Translations under genes and position numbers: made by a program
In this document: positions 15,438 to 23,632 of the stretch, piece after piece
How the letters are laid out: every line of letters begins with the position of its first letter
Position numbering within the stretch: the stretch's first letter is position 1
Notes under the pieces: generated by a model
Told to the model about the DNA's origin: nothing
The model's input: only the letters and a program-made list of their open reading frames with translations
The model's database searches: none
Origin: Sva-07 sp963747375
GTDB taxonomy: Bacteria > Actinomycetota > Acidimicrobiia > Acidimicrobiales > Ilumatobacteraceae
Length of the DNA: 64,000 bases
Assembly (NCBI GenBank): GCA_963747375.1
Contig: CAVVFL010000002.1
Coordinates: 372,001 to 436,000 of the forward strand
Reading direction: 5' to 3'

Positions 15438-15797
15438 TCAGGTTGTGGCCGGCGCGACACGCGTGGCCCACTCGACCAGCGTCCGGGCGAAGAGTGCCGG
15501 CTCCTGGCCGTGCATCGAGTGGCCCATGGTGGGGAAGTCCTTCCCAGTTGCCGATGCTCCACTGGTCGCCGAGGTACTTGCTCCACAATGCGAACATCGG
15601 TCCGATGCCCTGACGCACCGATTGCCCGGTGGAGGTGTTCGCCTCTGATGCGAACAGTGGCGGATCCTCGTAGCACGCGGCGCGCACCTGACCGGGCTTG
15701 GCATATGCCGACAGCCACGCCGAGAGCACGCCTCCAGAGGAGAGACCGCTGTCGCGTCCGGATCGTGGGGTCCGAATCGCCTGGCGTACGTGCCCAT
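15438..15797 (-). pseudogene. Alpha/beta hydrolase remnant
   Basis: The minus strand keeps two out-of-frame pieces of an alpha/beta hydrolase: SSGGVLSAWLSAYAKPGQVR with YEDPPLFASE in one frame, and TMGHSMHGQEPALFARTLVE (His-containing C-terminus) in another. The N-terminal strands and the nucleophile-elbow Gly-x-Ser are cut short, and at least two deletions or shifts separate the pieces. Lies immediately downstream (minus strand) of the amidohydrolase gene and is likely a decayed operon partner. Confidence 0.6.
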
Positions 15798-15799
15798 GG

Positions 15800-16792
15800 T
15801 CAGTTCTCCTCCGTGCGCGTCGGGTCGATTGCAGAGTGGGTGACGGTCGACGCATCCCCGCTGACTCCCAGCGTCGGGAAGAGCCGTCGGGTGTTCTCGG
15901 TGAGGCGCTCGACGGTCGAGCCCGCACCGCCGAGCGCGCCGGCGGCCAACTCCACGACGAACTCGGGTGTGAACGGATAGTCGCTGCCGTAGTGAAGGTG
16001 CTCGAGTGTGGTGAGAGCGAGGATCGCATCGAGCTGGCGCGGCACCGGGAAGCCGGCCAGGTCGTAGTGCAAGCGAGCCAGGTCACGCATCACGTCCGTG
16101 CGAGCGTCGACGTCGGTGAGCATCAGTGAGAACGCGGCGACACGATCGGCGATCATCGGGAGGGTTGCACCGGCGTGCGGCACGATGAACTCGATGTTCG
16201 GATGCCGCGCCACGGTGCCGTTGAGCACCAGGTTCACCACGGCGCGGGTGGTGTCGAAGAGGAACTCGATCATCGGTCGGGGCCGCCCGAGTGATGTGTG
16301 TTCCCAGCACGCGGGCGACGTGGGATGCAAGAACACCCGTGCGTGGCGCCGCTCCAGCTCGTCGAAGATCGGTTCGTAGACCGGGTCGCCGAGGTAGCAC
16401 CCACCGACGTTGGTCAGCAGCACGACACCGTCGACGTCGAGGTGCTCGTAGGCGTAGTCGATCTCGGCGATCGATCCGTCGACATCGGGCGCCGGCAGCG
16501 ATGCGAAGAGCCCGAATCTCCCGGGGTGATCGACGACGGCTCGCCGGCCCTCGAGGTTCGCCTCGCGGGCCAACGCTCGTGCCGCCGCGTCGTCCCCGAA
16601 GTGGACTCCAGGTGAGGAGATCGACAGCACTGCGGTCGCGATGTCGAGCCGGTCCATCATCTCGACGTGCTCGATCGCGGTCCATGGCGGGAGCTGAGGG
16701 AAGCCGTCGGGTTGACCATGGCCGGCCTCGGTCGCGGCGCGGCGATATCCGTCCGGAAGGAAGTGCGCATGGACGTCGAGGCGTGGGGTCAT
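15800..16792 (-). CDS. Amidohydrolase-family decarboxylase/hydrolase, ACMSD-like
   Basis: 330 residues. Metal ligands of the amidohydrolase-2 barrel are present: LDVHAHFLP (HxH), FLHPTSPACW, IVPHAGATLP and YGSDYPFTPE (final Asp). This set and length match the group of aminocarboxymuconate-semialdehyde decarboxylase, gamma-resorcylate decarboxylase and 6-methylsalicylate decarboxylase, Zn or Mn enzymes acting on aromatic-derived acids. The decayed alpha/beta hydrolase directly after it suggests the pathway is being lost. Confidence 0.82.
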   Translation of the reverse strand: MTPRLDVHAHFLPDGYRRAATEAGHGQPDGFPQLPPWTAIEHVEMMDRLDIATAVLSISSPGVHFGDDAAARALAREANLEGRRAVVDHPGRFGLFASLPAPDVDGSIAEIDYAYEHLDVDGVVLLTNVGGCYLGDPVYEPIFDELERRHARVFLHPTSPACWEHTSLGRPRPMIEFLFDTTRAVVNLVLNGTVARHPNIEFIVPHAGATLPMIADRVAAFSLMLTDVDARTDVMRDLARLHYDLAGFPVPRQLDAILALTTLEHLHYGSDYPFTPEFVVELAAGALGGAGSTVERLTENTRRLFPTLGVSGDASTVTHSAIDPTRTEEN

Positions 16793-16866
16793 ACTCGCTG
16801 TGACTGTACGTCCACCACGAACGCGGGGCGTACGACGAACCGAGGCAGGTCTCGTCCCCCCGAGGA

Positions 16867-17449
16867 TCAGCGGTCGCGGAGGCCCTTGCCGTCCAGGATC
16901 CTCTGGGCGTTCTTCTCGACTCGTGCCTCACGGGTGGCGGTTTGCTTGGCCTCTGAGACGTACAGGTTGTACTCCCGCCGGCGGCCGGGGGTCAGTGACT
17001 CGAACGCGGCCTTCAACGCCGGGTCCTGGTCGAGGCGATGCTGGAGCTCCGCCACCAGGACGAGGTCGGGCGTCGGGCTCGACCTCGAGGCCGGCCTCCT
17101 CGACATCGATGGCCTCGCCCACGTATGCCGCGACGGTGTCGGCGAGCCGGGCAACGTCGGCAACCGAGGTGAACCGAATGCGGCGAGCCGATCGTGAGTT
17201 GGGGCCCTGCTCCTCGAGAACGCCGTGCGCATCGTTCAACAAGGCACCCTTGAAGAACATGAGGGCGAGGAACTCCTTCATCTCCTGGAGAATGACGATG
17301 TTCTTGCCCTCATGGCTGTAGCAGGGCTTGCCCCACTTGATCTCCTCGGTCAGTCCACAGCCCAGGAGGATCGGCCGGAGTTCGGTCATCTCCTCCGGCC
17401 ATTTCCCGGACCGTCGGATGTAGGCATCGATCTGAGGGTTCGCCACCAC
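16867..17449 (-). pseudogene. YdeI/DUF1801-family protein, single frameshift
   Basis: Starting from GTG codons at 17449/17446, the first ~125 residues (ANPQIDAYIRRSGKWPEE, LRPILLGCGLTEEIKWGKPCY, ILQEMKEFLALMFFKGALL) are a DUF1801 domain. At about 17075, within a CCC run, one extra base shifts the frame. The next frame continues exactly as the family does (DLVLVAELQHRLDQDPALK, AAFESLTPGRRREYNLYVSE, KNAQRILDGKGLRDR). Removing one base restores a single ~190-residue gene. Either a fresh mutation or a sequencing error. Confidence 0.75.
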
Positions 17450-17539
17450 CCGATCAGCGTAGGCGCCGGCACCTCTCAAGATTCGTTCAACTCGGCGGCG
17501 TTCGCTGCACATCGTGGTCGATGCTGCCGATAGAGGGTC

Positions 17540-18295
17540 ATGAACGCGATGCGGAACCGACCACACCACGACGAGGGATTCACCCTCGTGGAGTTGCTGG
17601 TCGTCATCGTCGTGCTCGGGGTACTCGCAACGATCACGGTGTTCGCCGTTCGCGGCATCACCGACCAGGGCGAGGAGAGCGCCCGGGTCTCCGACGAGAA
17701 AACCCTCGTCACCGCCGAAGAAGCCCACATGGCCCGTTTCGGTTCGTACGCCGACGAGATCACACTCGTCACCGTCGGACTGCTGACCGACGAATCGCAG
17801 CGCCACGACATCACGCTCGAGCCCAGCGGTGACACCTATACGATCGTCCCTGCTGGAAGCGGCGTCCCCATGCCGCCTGATCCTCCGCCCCCTCCCGACG
17901 TGCCGCCGGCGCCGGATGTGCCGGTTCCGACTTCGTTCGCCGGCTTCGCCGGCGAGTCGTTCGGGTCGGGCCCGAATCGGATCGTCGTCATCTCCGACGG
18001 CACGCAATGGGCCGCCCAATGGGCGTCGTTCGTCGCGGCCGGGAACACACTCGCTACCACCGAGGTGGTCTGGTTGGGTGCCGGCGACGTCACGTCAACC
18101 GCCGATGTGGACGCGATCGTGGCCGCCGGTCCGACCTATCTGGTGGCGGCCAACTCGGTTCCGGTCGGCGGAACGTTCGTCGGCCAGTACCTCTCGAGCG
18201 TCGTGGCGCCTGACGATTTCTGGTGGGGTCACAACCAGGGTGGGCTGGCCCTGATGCTGGCTCACTACACGTCGGTTGTCGTCCCAGGCGGATGA
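17540..18295 (+). CDS. Type IV prepilin-like protein with Pro-rich linker
   Basis: 251 residues. A class III signal, basic leader then GFTLVELLVVIVVLGVLATI, carries the Gly/Phe cleavage site and Glu5 of type IV pilins and type II pseudopilins. Residues ~35-105 form the short pilin domain, a run of prolines (PDPPPPPDVPPAPDVPVP) links it to a ~110-residue C-terminal domain of unknown fold beginning near SFAGFAGESFGSG. No other pilus or secretion genes are nearby, so assembly machinery must lie elsewhere. Start ATG 17540 or 17549; the ribosome site AGAGGG suits the latter slightly better. Confidence 0.78.
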   Translation: MNAMRNRPHHDEGFTLVELLVVIVVLGVLATITVFAVRGITDQGEESARVSDEKTLVTAEEAHMARFGSYADEITLVTVGLLTDESQRHDITLEPSGDTYTIVPAGSGVPMPPDPPPPPDVPPAPDVPVPTSFAGFAGESFGSGPNRIVVISDGTQWAAQWASFVAAGNTLATTEVVWLGAGDVTSTADVDAIVAAGPTYLVAANSVPVGGTFVGQYLSSVVAPDDFWWGHNQGGLALMLAHYTSVVVPGG

Positions 18296-18341
18296 GATCG
18301 AGCCGGTCGGCCCTTCGACCGCCCCGGTGAGCGACCGCGCG

Positions 18342-19136
18342 TCAGAAGCGGCCACCGTCGACGAGGAACTGCTGCGCCGTGCACGCGGCGCCGTCGTCGG
18401 CGGCGAGGAACAGCACCATCTGAGCGAACTCCGGGGCGGAGATGCGACGCTTGAGGGCCTGGTCGCGCAACGTGCCCGCCTCGCCTTCGGGTGACCACCA
18501 TTTGGTGAGTTGGCGATCGGTGGCCACCCATCCGGGCAGGACCGTGTTGACGCGCACGTTGTCGGGCCCGAACGTCCTCGCCATCGTGCGCGTGATGCCC
18601 TCGACGGCCGACTTGGCGATCGCGTAGCCCGGAAAGAAGTCCTCCTGCATCATGTAGCTGCTCGAGCCGATGTTGATGATCGAACCGTTCTGCGCGGCGA
18701 TCATGCCGGGCGCCACGGCCTGGATGGCGAAGAAGTAGTGGCGAAGATTGGTGTTGAGACGATCGTTCCAGTACTCGACCGTCATGTCCTGCCACTCGTG
18801 CCGATCGTCGCTCGCTGCGTTGTTCACGAGCACGGTGATTCCGCCGAGGTCCGCTTGGGCCTGCAAGACAGCGGCCCGCAACGCCTCGATGTCGACGAGA
18901 TCGACCTCGTAGAAGCGCGGTGTGTGTCGTGGCTCGCTCTCGCGGCAGCGCTCGATCGTCTCGGCCGCTCGGGTCGTGTTGACATCGACGAATGCGACCT
19001 TCGAGCCCTGCGCGGTGAACTGCTCGACGAGCGCGGCGCCGATGCCGTCGGCCCCACCGGTCACGAGGACGGTCCGATCGACCAGCGATGGGTACGACGC
19101 GTAGTCATCGGGAGTGGGTGCTGTCGGATCGGTCAT
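18342..19136 (-). CDS. SDR-family oxidoreductase
   Basis: 264 residues. TGGADGIG binds NAD(P), D51 after strand two favours NAD, NNAA is the structural motif, and S158, Y171 and K175 form the active site. It is the last gene of a minus-strand run with an amidohydrolase and a 2-hydroxyacid dehydrogenase, 18 bases after the amidohydrolase stop. Probably a sugar or sugar-acid dehydrogenase in that pathway, by context only. Confidence 0.85.
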   Translation of the reverse strand: MTDPTAPTPDDYASYPSLVDRTVLVTGGADGIGAALVEQFTAQGSKVAFVDVNTTRAAETIERCRESEPRHTPRFYEVDLVDIEALRAAVLQAQADLGGITVLVNNAASDDRHEWQDMTVEYWNDRLNTNLRHYFFAIQAVAPGMIAAQNGSIINIGSSSYMMQEDFFPGYAIAKSAVEGITRTMARTFGPDNVRVNTVLPGWVATDRQLTKWWSPEGEAGTLRDQALKRRISAPEFAQMVLFLAADDGAACTAQQFLVDGGRF

Positions 19137-19154
19137 TGGTGGTCCCTTTCGTGG

Positions 19155-19949
19155 TCAGAAGTCGTAGAGCGCGGCTGGGTTCTGCACCAGCACCTGTCGG
19201 CGGAGCTCATCGGTCGGCAACCAACGATCGCGCAGCGCGACCAGTTCGGCCGGCGTCGGTGGTGTCGGCTGCCCCGGATGGGGCCAGTTGCTCGCCCACA
19301 CGAGGCGGTCGGGCGCCCGAGCGACGAGGGCATCGACGAGGCGGGTGACGTCGTCGAAATCCGGCGGGCCGACGCTCGACGATTCGTACGGCGCCGACAG
19401 CTTCACGATCGCCCCGTGGTCGACCAGGGTCAGCAGCGCAGCGAAGGCGGGAGCGTCCTGCTCCACCGCCGGCATGAATCGACCGACGTGATCCACCACC
19501 AGGCCGACGGGAAGGCGGAGCAGGCGATCGACCCGACCGGGGAGCTCGCGCCCGTCCAACTGGAGCTGGATGTGCCATCCGTACGGTGCGATGTTGCCCG
19601 CGACGGCCTCGAGCACCGCCCACGGAAGTGCGCCACCGGGGAGCATGTGGAATCGGGCTCCGCGTACGCCGAGGTCGGTGAGCCGTGCGAGCTCCTCGGG
19701 AGGGACGTCCGCATCGATCACCATCACCCCACGCGCTTGACCACCGAACGTCGCCATCGCGTCGAGCTGGCAGGCGTTGTCGAGGCCGTACGTGGTCGGT
19801 TGCACGATCACGACGCGTTCGGTTCCCAGCGCGTTCTGCACCACGCGGTAGTCGTCGGGGGTCGCATCGGGCGGGCGGAGCAACGCCCCGGGAGCCACCT
19901 GATGTCGGTGGTCGTAGAAGTGGACGTGCGTGTCGCAGACGAACTGCAT
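19155..19949 (-). CDS. Amidohydrolase-2 family hydrolase, lactonase/lactone-isomerase type
   Basis: 264 residues from the ATG at 19949, which overlaps the stop of the upstream dehydrogenase (TGATG). The barrel motif CDTHVHFYD gives HxH, followed by ARFHML, VVDHVGRF and a late SNWPHP where other members have a catalytic Asp. The family includes D-galactarolactone isomerase and 2-pyrone-dicarboxylate lactonase. Coupling to a D-2-hydroxyacid dehydrogenase and an SDR fits sugar-lactone catabolism, but the exact substrate is not visible. Confidence 0.78.
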   Translation of the reverse strand: MQFVCDTHVHFYDHRHQVAPGALLRPPDATPDDYRVVQNALGTERVVIVQPTTYGLDNACQLDAMATFGGQARGVMVIDADVPPEELARLTDLGVRGARFHMLPGGALPWAVLEAVAGNIAPYGWHIQLQLDGRELPGRVDRLLRLPVGLVVDHVGRFMPAVEQDAPAFAALLTLVDHGAIVKLSAPYESSSVGPPDFDDVTRLVDALVARAPDRLVWASNWPHPGQPTPPTPAELVALRDRWLPTDELRRQVLVQNPAALYDF

Positions 19950-20959
19950 CACTGGCGGGTTCGGTTCCACCACGCGTGCAGGCGAGTGGCATGTTCGGCA
20001 TTCAACGCCCGTGGCGGGATGTCGCCGGCGAGCATCGCTGCCACCTGCTCGACGCTGCTCGCCGCCTGGGCATCCGCGTTCTCAGGGGTGAGCCCGCCGA
20101 GGTGGGGGGTCGCCACGACGCCCGGAAGTGTCGCCAGCTCGGGGGAGGGGCGCTGATCGCTGCCGCGGCCGACATCGAGTCCCAGACCGCCCAGGTGACC
20201 TGTGCCGAGTGCCTCGGCGACCGCGTCGTCGTCGAGCAACTCACCGCGACTCACGTTGATCAGGATGGTGCCCCTGCGCATCAGCGCGAGCTCCGGCGCA
20301 GCGATGAGATTCTCCGTCTCCGGAGACCCGGGTGCCAGGGGAAACACGACGTCGGCCGTCCGCAGCAACTCCTCGAAACCGACGAACGTCACGCCATCGA
20401 CACCCCGGCCGATGACGAACGGATCGTGAACCATCACATCCATGCCGATCGCCACCAGGAGGTCGGCAAGATGTGAACCGATCGATCCGTACCCGAGGAT
20501 GCCGGCGGTGCGGCCACGCAGTTGTCGCCCCGGCCGCTGCGCCGGGGAACGCCCGGCCGCATACTCGAGCGTCGAGGCGCTGATGTTGCGCGCCACGTCG
20601 AGCAGCAGGCCAACGGCCAGCTCCGCAGTCGAGGCCACGAAACTCTTGTCGGCTCTGGCGATCAGGACGCCGTTGGCCGACGCTGCATCGACATCGATCG
20701 TGCTCGTGTCGACGGCGCATCGCAGGAAGGCAACCAGGTTCGGCAGCTGCTCGAAGACGGCGGCTTCTCCCGGCGTCGATCGGTGGGCGACGATGACGTC
20801 GCACTCGGATGCCGCCTCGATCAGTTCAGCGGTCGTGAGGTCGCGTCCTGTCGAATTCGGAACGACCTGGGCGATCTTCGTGAGGTGGGGGAGCGCTCGG
20901 CCGTAGTACGCGTCGAGGTCCTCGGCATTGTGGGTCAGGAACACGTGCACCGCACACAA
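19949..20959 (-). CDS. D-isomer-specific 2-hydroxyacid dehydrogenase
   Basis: Up to 336 residues; the start is a TTG at 20959 or, better, the GTG at 20950. Central GILGYGSIGSHLADLL is the NAD site. Catalytic residues are as expected: Arg in ILINVSRGELLDD, an acid in the following helix and His in VATPHLGGLTPEN. Likely NAD-dependent oxidation or reduction of a 2-hydroxyacid; the closest groups are phosphoglycerate- and glyoxylate-type dehydrogenases. First gene of the three-gene operon that continues with an amidohydrolase and an SDR. Confidence 0.83.
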   Translation of the reverse strand: MCAVHVFLTHNAEDLDAYYGRALPHLTKIAQVVPNSTGRDLTTAELIEAASECDVIVAHRSTPGEAAVFEQLPNLVAFLRCAVDTSTIDVDAASANGVLIARADKSFVASTAELAVGLLLDVARNISASTLEYAAGRSPAQRPGRQLRGRTAGILGYGSIGSHLADLLVAIGMDVMVHDPFVIGRGVDGVTFVGFEELLRTADVVFPLAPGSPETENLIAAPELALMRRGTILINVSRGELLDDDAVAEALGTGHLGGLGLDVGRGSDQRPSPELATLPGVVATPHLGGLTPENADAQAASSVEQVAAMLAGDIPPRALNAEHATRLHAWWNRTRQ

Positions 20960-21035
20960 CGCTAACTCGGCGAAACGACACCCCGATGGCCGACCAGTTC
21001 GCGGCGGTGGCTCTGCTGACCCCGACGAGCGTCGG

Positions 21036-21647
21036 TCACGACTCCAGCGCCTCCGCCAGCTGGTCGTATGCGTGGTCGGGCATCGAGGTGTACAGCAGTT
21101 CGGCGCCGGCGAATCGACGCGCTTCGTCAGCGAGGGCAGCGACGTGCACGTGGTCGGCCAGGATCACGACGGTCGACGTGCCCGGCTCGACCGCTTCGCG
21201 GAACCAGCCGACCCACTCGTCGGGAATGCCGAGATCGACGATCTTGGCCGTGACCGCCCCGGTGGCGGCGCCGATGCCGAGACCGGCCACCCAGCCGACG
21301 GGACCGCCCACCAACAGCCCGAGCAGGCTGGTCCACATGGCGCCCGTCAGGGCAGCGCGACCTGGTGTGGGGTCCATCGTCTCGACCACCTTGACCGAGC
21401 CCGAGTCGTCCTTCGTCACCACGACGGCGTCCTTCAGTTCGAGCGAACCCGAGTCGCGCAGGCCGCCCATCGCCAGGAGGAACTGCTGGGCCACGACGAG
21501 CCGATCGAACGACACACCGATGATCACCGGGGCGCCGGGGTCGGACACCACGCGTGCCCCGGGCTCGACGCCGGCTCGCAGCGACGGGTCGGGAGGTTCG
21601 AACACGGGTCGGGAATCGTCATCCACCGGCTCGGCCTGTTCGGTCAC
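21036..21647 (-). CDS. DUF1269-family membrane-associated protein
   Basis: 203 residues. A glycine-rich hydrophobic hairpin (GAMWTSLLGLLVGGPVGW, then GLGIGAATGAVTAKIVD) sits between two soluble parts, the typical DUF1269 layout; SLELKDAVVV and DDSGSVKV are family-like. The flanking segments are acidic. Function unknown; members are often associated with stress or envelope loci. Confidence 0.75.
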   Translation of the reverse strand: MTEQAEPVDDDSRPVFEPPDPSLRAGVEPGARVVSDPGAPVIIGVSFDRLVVAQQFLLAMGGLRDSGSLELKDAVVVTKDDSGSVKVVETMDPTPGRAALTGAMWTSLLGLLVGGPVGWVAGLGIGAATGAVTAKIVDLGIPDEWVGWFREAVEPGTSTVVILADHVHVAALADEARRFAGAELLYTSMPDHAYDQLAEALES

Positions 21648-21693
21648 GACACCAGTGTGCCAGTAGTTCGGTGGTGAACGCCCTCAGCGCTCG

Positions 21694-22698
21694 TCAGCGC
21701 GACGTCTCGACGACGATCTTGATCTCGTCGGCACCGGCGGCCAGGTCGGCGAAGGCCTGGGGAGCATCGTCGAGCGGGACCCTCCGGGTGACGAAGGCAT
21801 CGAACGGGATGTCGGCGCGGGTGGCAATCGCATCCAATGCGCTCTGGTGTTGTTCCACCGACTGGCCGATGCTCGTGGCCACGGTGATCTCCTTGAGCGC
21901 CCAACGCTGCACGTCGAACGGAAAGGGTTCCTTCGGCAGACCCTGGAGGATGACCGTGCCGCCGGGACGAACGATTCGCCACGCGGTTTCGATCGTGGGC
22001 AGCACCCCAGCGGCCTCGACGACGACGTCGACACCCACCGGGCTGACCTGCTTCAGGGCACGGGGGATGTCGTCGGCCGGGTCGAACACGAGGTCGGCAC
22101 CCAGCCGTTGCGCGAGCTGGGCCCGGCCCGGCCGTGACTCCACGGCGATGATGCGTTCGACCCCGGCGAGCCGCGCGGCGATGATCGACATCAGCCCGAC
22201 CGGCCCGCAGCCGAGCACCACGAGGTGACGAGCCGCCCGGACTTCCGGCCGGTCGAGGGCTCGAACTGCGACGGCAAACGGCTCGGCCAACGTCATCACA
22301 GCGGGATCGACGTCGACCGGCGGCAGGAGCACTCGATCGGGTGGGCACGTGACCAACTCGCCCAGACCTCCGAACACGCCCCCGAATCGGACAGCGCCCA
22401 GACCAGGCGCGCTCCGGCAGAAGTGATCGAGCCCGTCGAGACACAATGGACACATGCGACAGCAGTTCGTCTGGCTGATCACGGCGACCCGGCCGGCGTG
22501 CTCACCCGTGAGCACCTCGGCCGCGATCTCGTGGCCGAGAATCACCGGCTGGCCGCGACCGACCTTCCATGCCGACAGGTCGGAGCCGCACAAGCCGTTC
22601 GCCAGCACTCTGGCCGTCACCTGATCGCGGACGGCGATCGGTTCGGCCGTGTCCTCGACGCGGAGATCGGTGGGACCATGCAGGACGGCGGCACGCAT
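21694..22698 (-). CDS. Zinc-dependent medium-chain alcohol/polyol dehydrogenase
   Basis: 334 residues from the ATG at 22698. The catalytic-zinc region NGLCGSDLSAW and GHEIAAEV is present; the structural-zinc loop is a cysteine cluster CCRMCPLCLDGLDHFC. VVLGCGPVGLMSIIAARLAG is the NAD site. The closest types are threonine, sorbitol and galactitol dehydrogenases. Divergent from the CmcJ-like gene with 88 bases between starts. Confidence 0.85.
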   Translation of the reverse strand: MRAAVLHGPTDLRVEDTAEPIAVRDQVTARVLANGLCGSDLSAWKVGRGQPVILGHEIAAEVLTGEHAGRVAVISQTNCCRMCPLCLDGLDHFCRSAPGLGAVRFGGVFGGLGELVTCPPDRVLLPPVDVDPAVMTLAEPFAVAVRALDRPEVRAARHLVVLGCGPVGLMSIIAARLAGVERIIAVESRPGRAQLAQRLGADLVFDPADDIPRALKQVSPVGVDVVVEAAGVLPTIETAWRIVRPGGTVILQGLPKEPFPFDVQRWALKEITVATSIGQSVEQHQSALDAIATRADIPFDAFVTRRVPLDDAPQAFADLAAGADEIKIVVETSR

Positions 22699-22786
22699 GG
22701 TCCGAGTCTTGCCGGTCGAGCGGCCGCTGGAGTCAAACGCGTGAGCGCATGCAACGCTGGTGGAAAGGATCGAGAGGCTGTGAACC

Positions 22787-23599
22787 ATGGGGGACCCGAT
22801 GTACTGCGAGGCGACGTTCCACTATCACGACGGCGAGGCGGGGGTCGCCGTCGTGTCGACCGTTCTCGACGGCCGGAGCCCAGGGGCGCCGGCCGACTTC
22901 GAGCGCTGTGGCTTCACGCTCGTCGAGCACCACTCGGCTGTCGTCGACTGGGCGGATCAGCGCCAGCTCGATCGGCTGTATCGGCCGGAACTGGAGCGTT
23001 TCGCGGAAGAGTTCACCGGATGTGACCTGGCAGTTGCGTTCCCGGTGATCGCCCGGAGCATGGAGGCCGCGCGAACCACCCCTGACTACGGTCCGATCGA
23101 GTTCGTCCATTCGGACTTCACCGATGACTACGGGCCGATGGTCACCGAAGCCGAGCGGCCATATCGATCGTTCCTCGACCCGTTGTTGGACGCGCACGGT
23201 CTCAGCCACGACGTCGTCGTCGACGCTTCACGCCTGATGGTGCTGCAGTGGTGGCGCAACGTCGGGCCCGTCGATGCCGACTTCCCCCTGGCGGTGTGCG
23301 ATGCGGAGAGTGTGCCGTCCGAGCGACTCGTCAGGCAGATGCTGCCGTTCTACGGCGGGTTGCGGCTCGATTTCGAGATCTTCGCCGTCAGACCACCCGA
23401 GACATCCGACCGGTGGTTCACCTTCCCGAGGATGACGGCGCACGAGGTGCTCGTCCTGCGGACCTACGACAGCGACCTCGCCGACGAGGGTCGAGCCTTC
23501 TGGACGCCACATTCGGCATTCCGGGACCCGCACGTCCCCGACGACCCCTCGCATCGACGATCGAGCGTCGAAGCGCGGGCGCTCTGCATCTGGCGCTGA
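22787..23599 (+). CDS. CmcJ/NvfI-family oxidoreductase
   Basis: 270 residues; ATG at 22787 or 22799. The conserved C-terminal WTPHSAFRDPHVPDD...RRSSVEAR and the central DASRLMVLQWWRNVGP are typical of the family that contains cephamycin CmcJ and fungal NvfI, non-haem iron 2-oxoglutarate-type enzymes acting in secondary metabolism. A histidine/aspartate pair in VHSDF could be an iron ligand set. No biosynthetic cluster surrounds it here, so the substrate is unknown. Confidence 0.72.
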   Translation: MGDPMYCEATFHYHDGEAGVAVVSTVLDGRSPGAPADFERCGFTLVEHHSAVVDWADQRQLDRLYRPELERFAEEFTGCDLAVAFPVIARSMEAARTTPDYGPIEFVHSDFTDDYGPMVTEAERPYRSFLDPLLDAHGLSHDVVVDASRLMVLQWWRNVGPVDADFPLAVCDAESVPSERLVRQMLPFYGGLRLDFEIFAVRPPETSDRWFTFPRMTAHEVLVLRTYDSDLADEGRAFWTPHSAFRDPHVPDDPSHRRSSVEARALCIWR

Positions 23600-23632
23600 A
23601 AGACGGTCTACGATTCGCCCTGTGATGTACAC

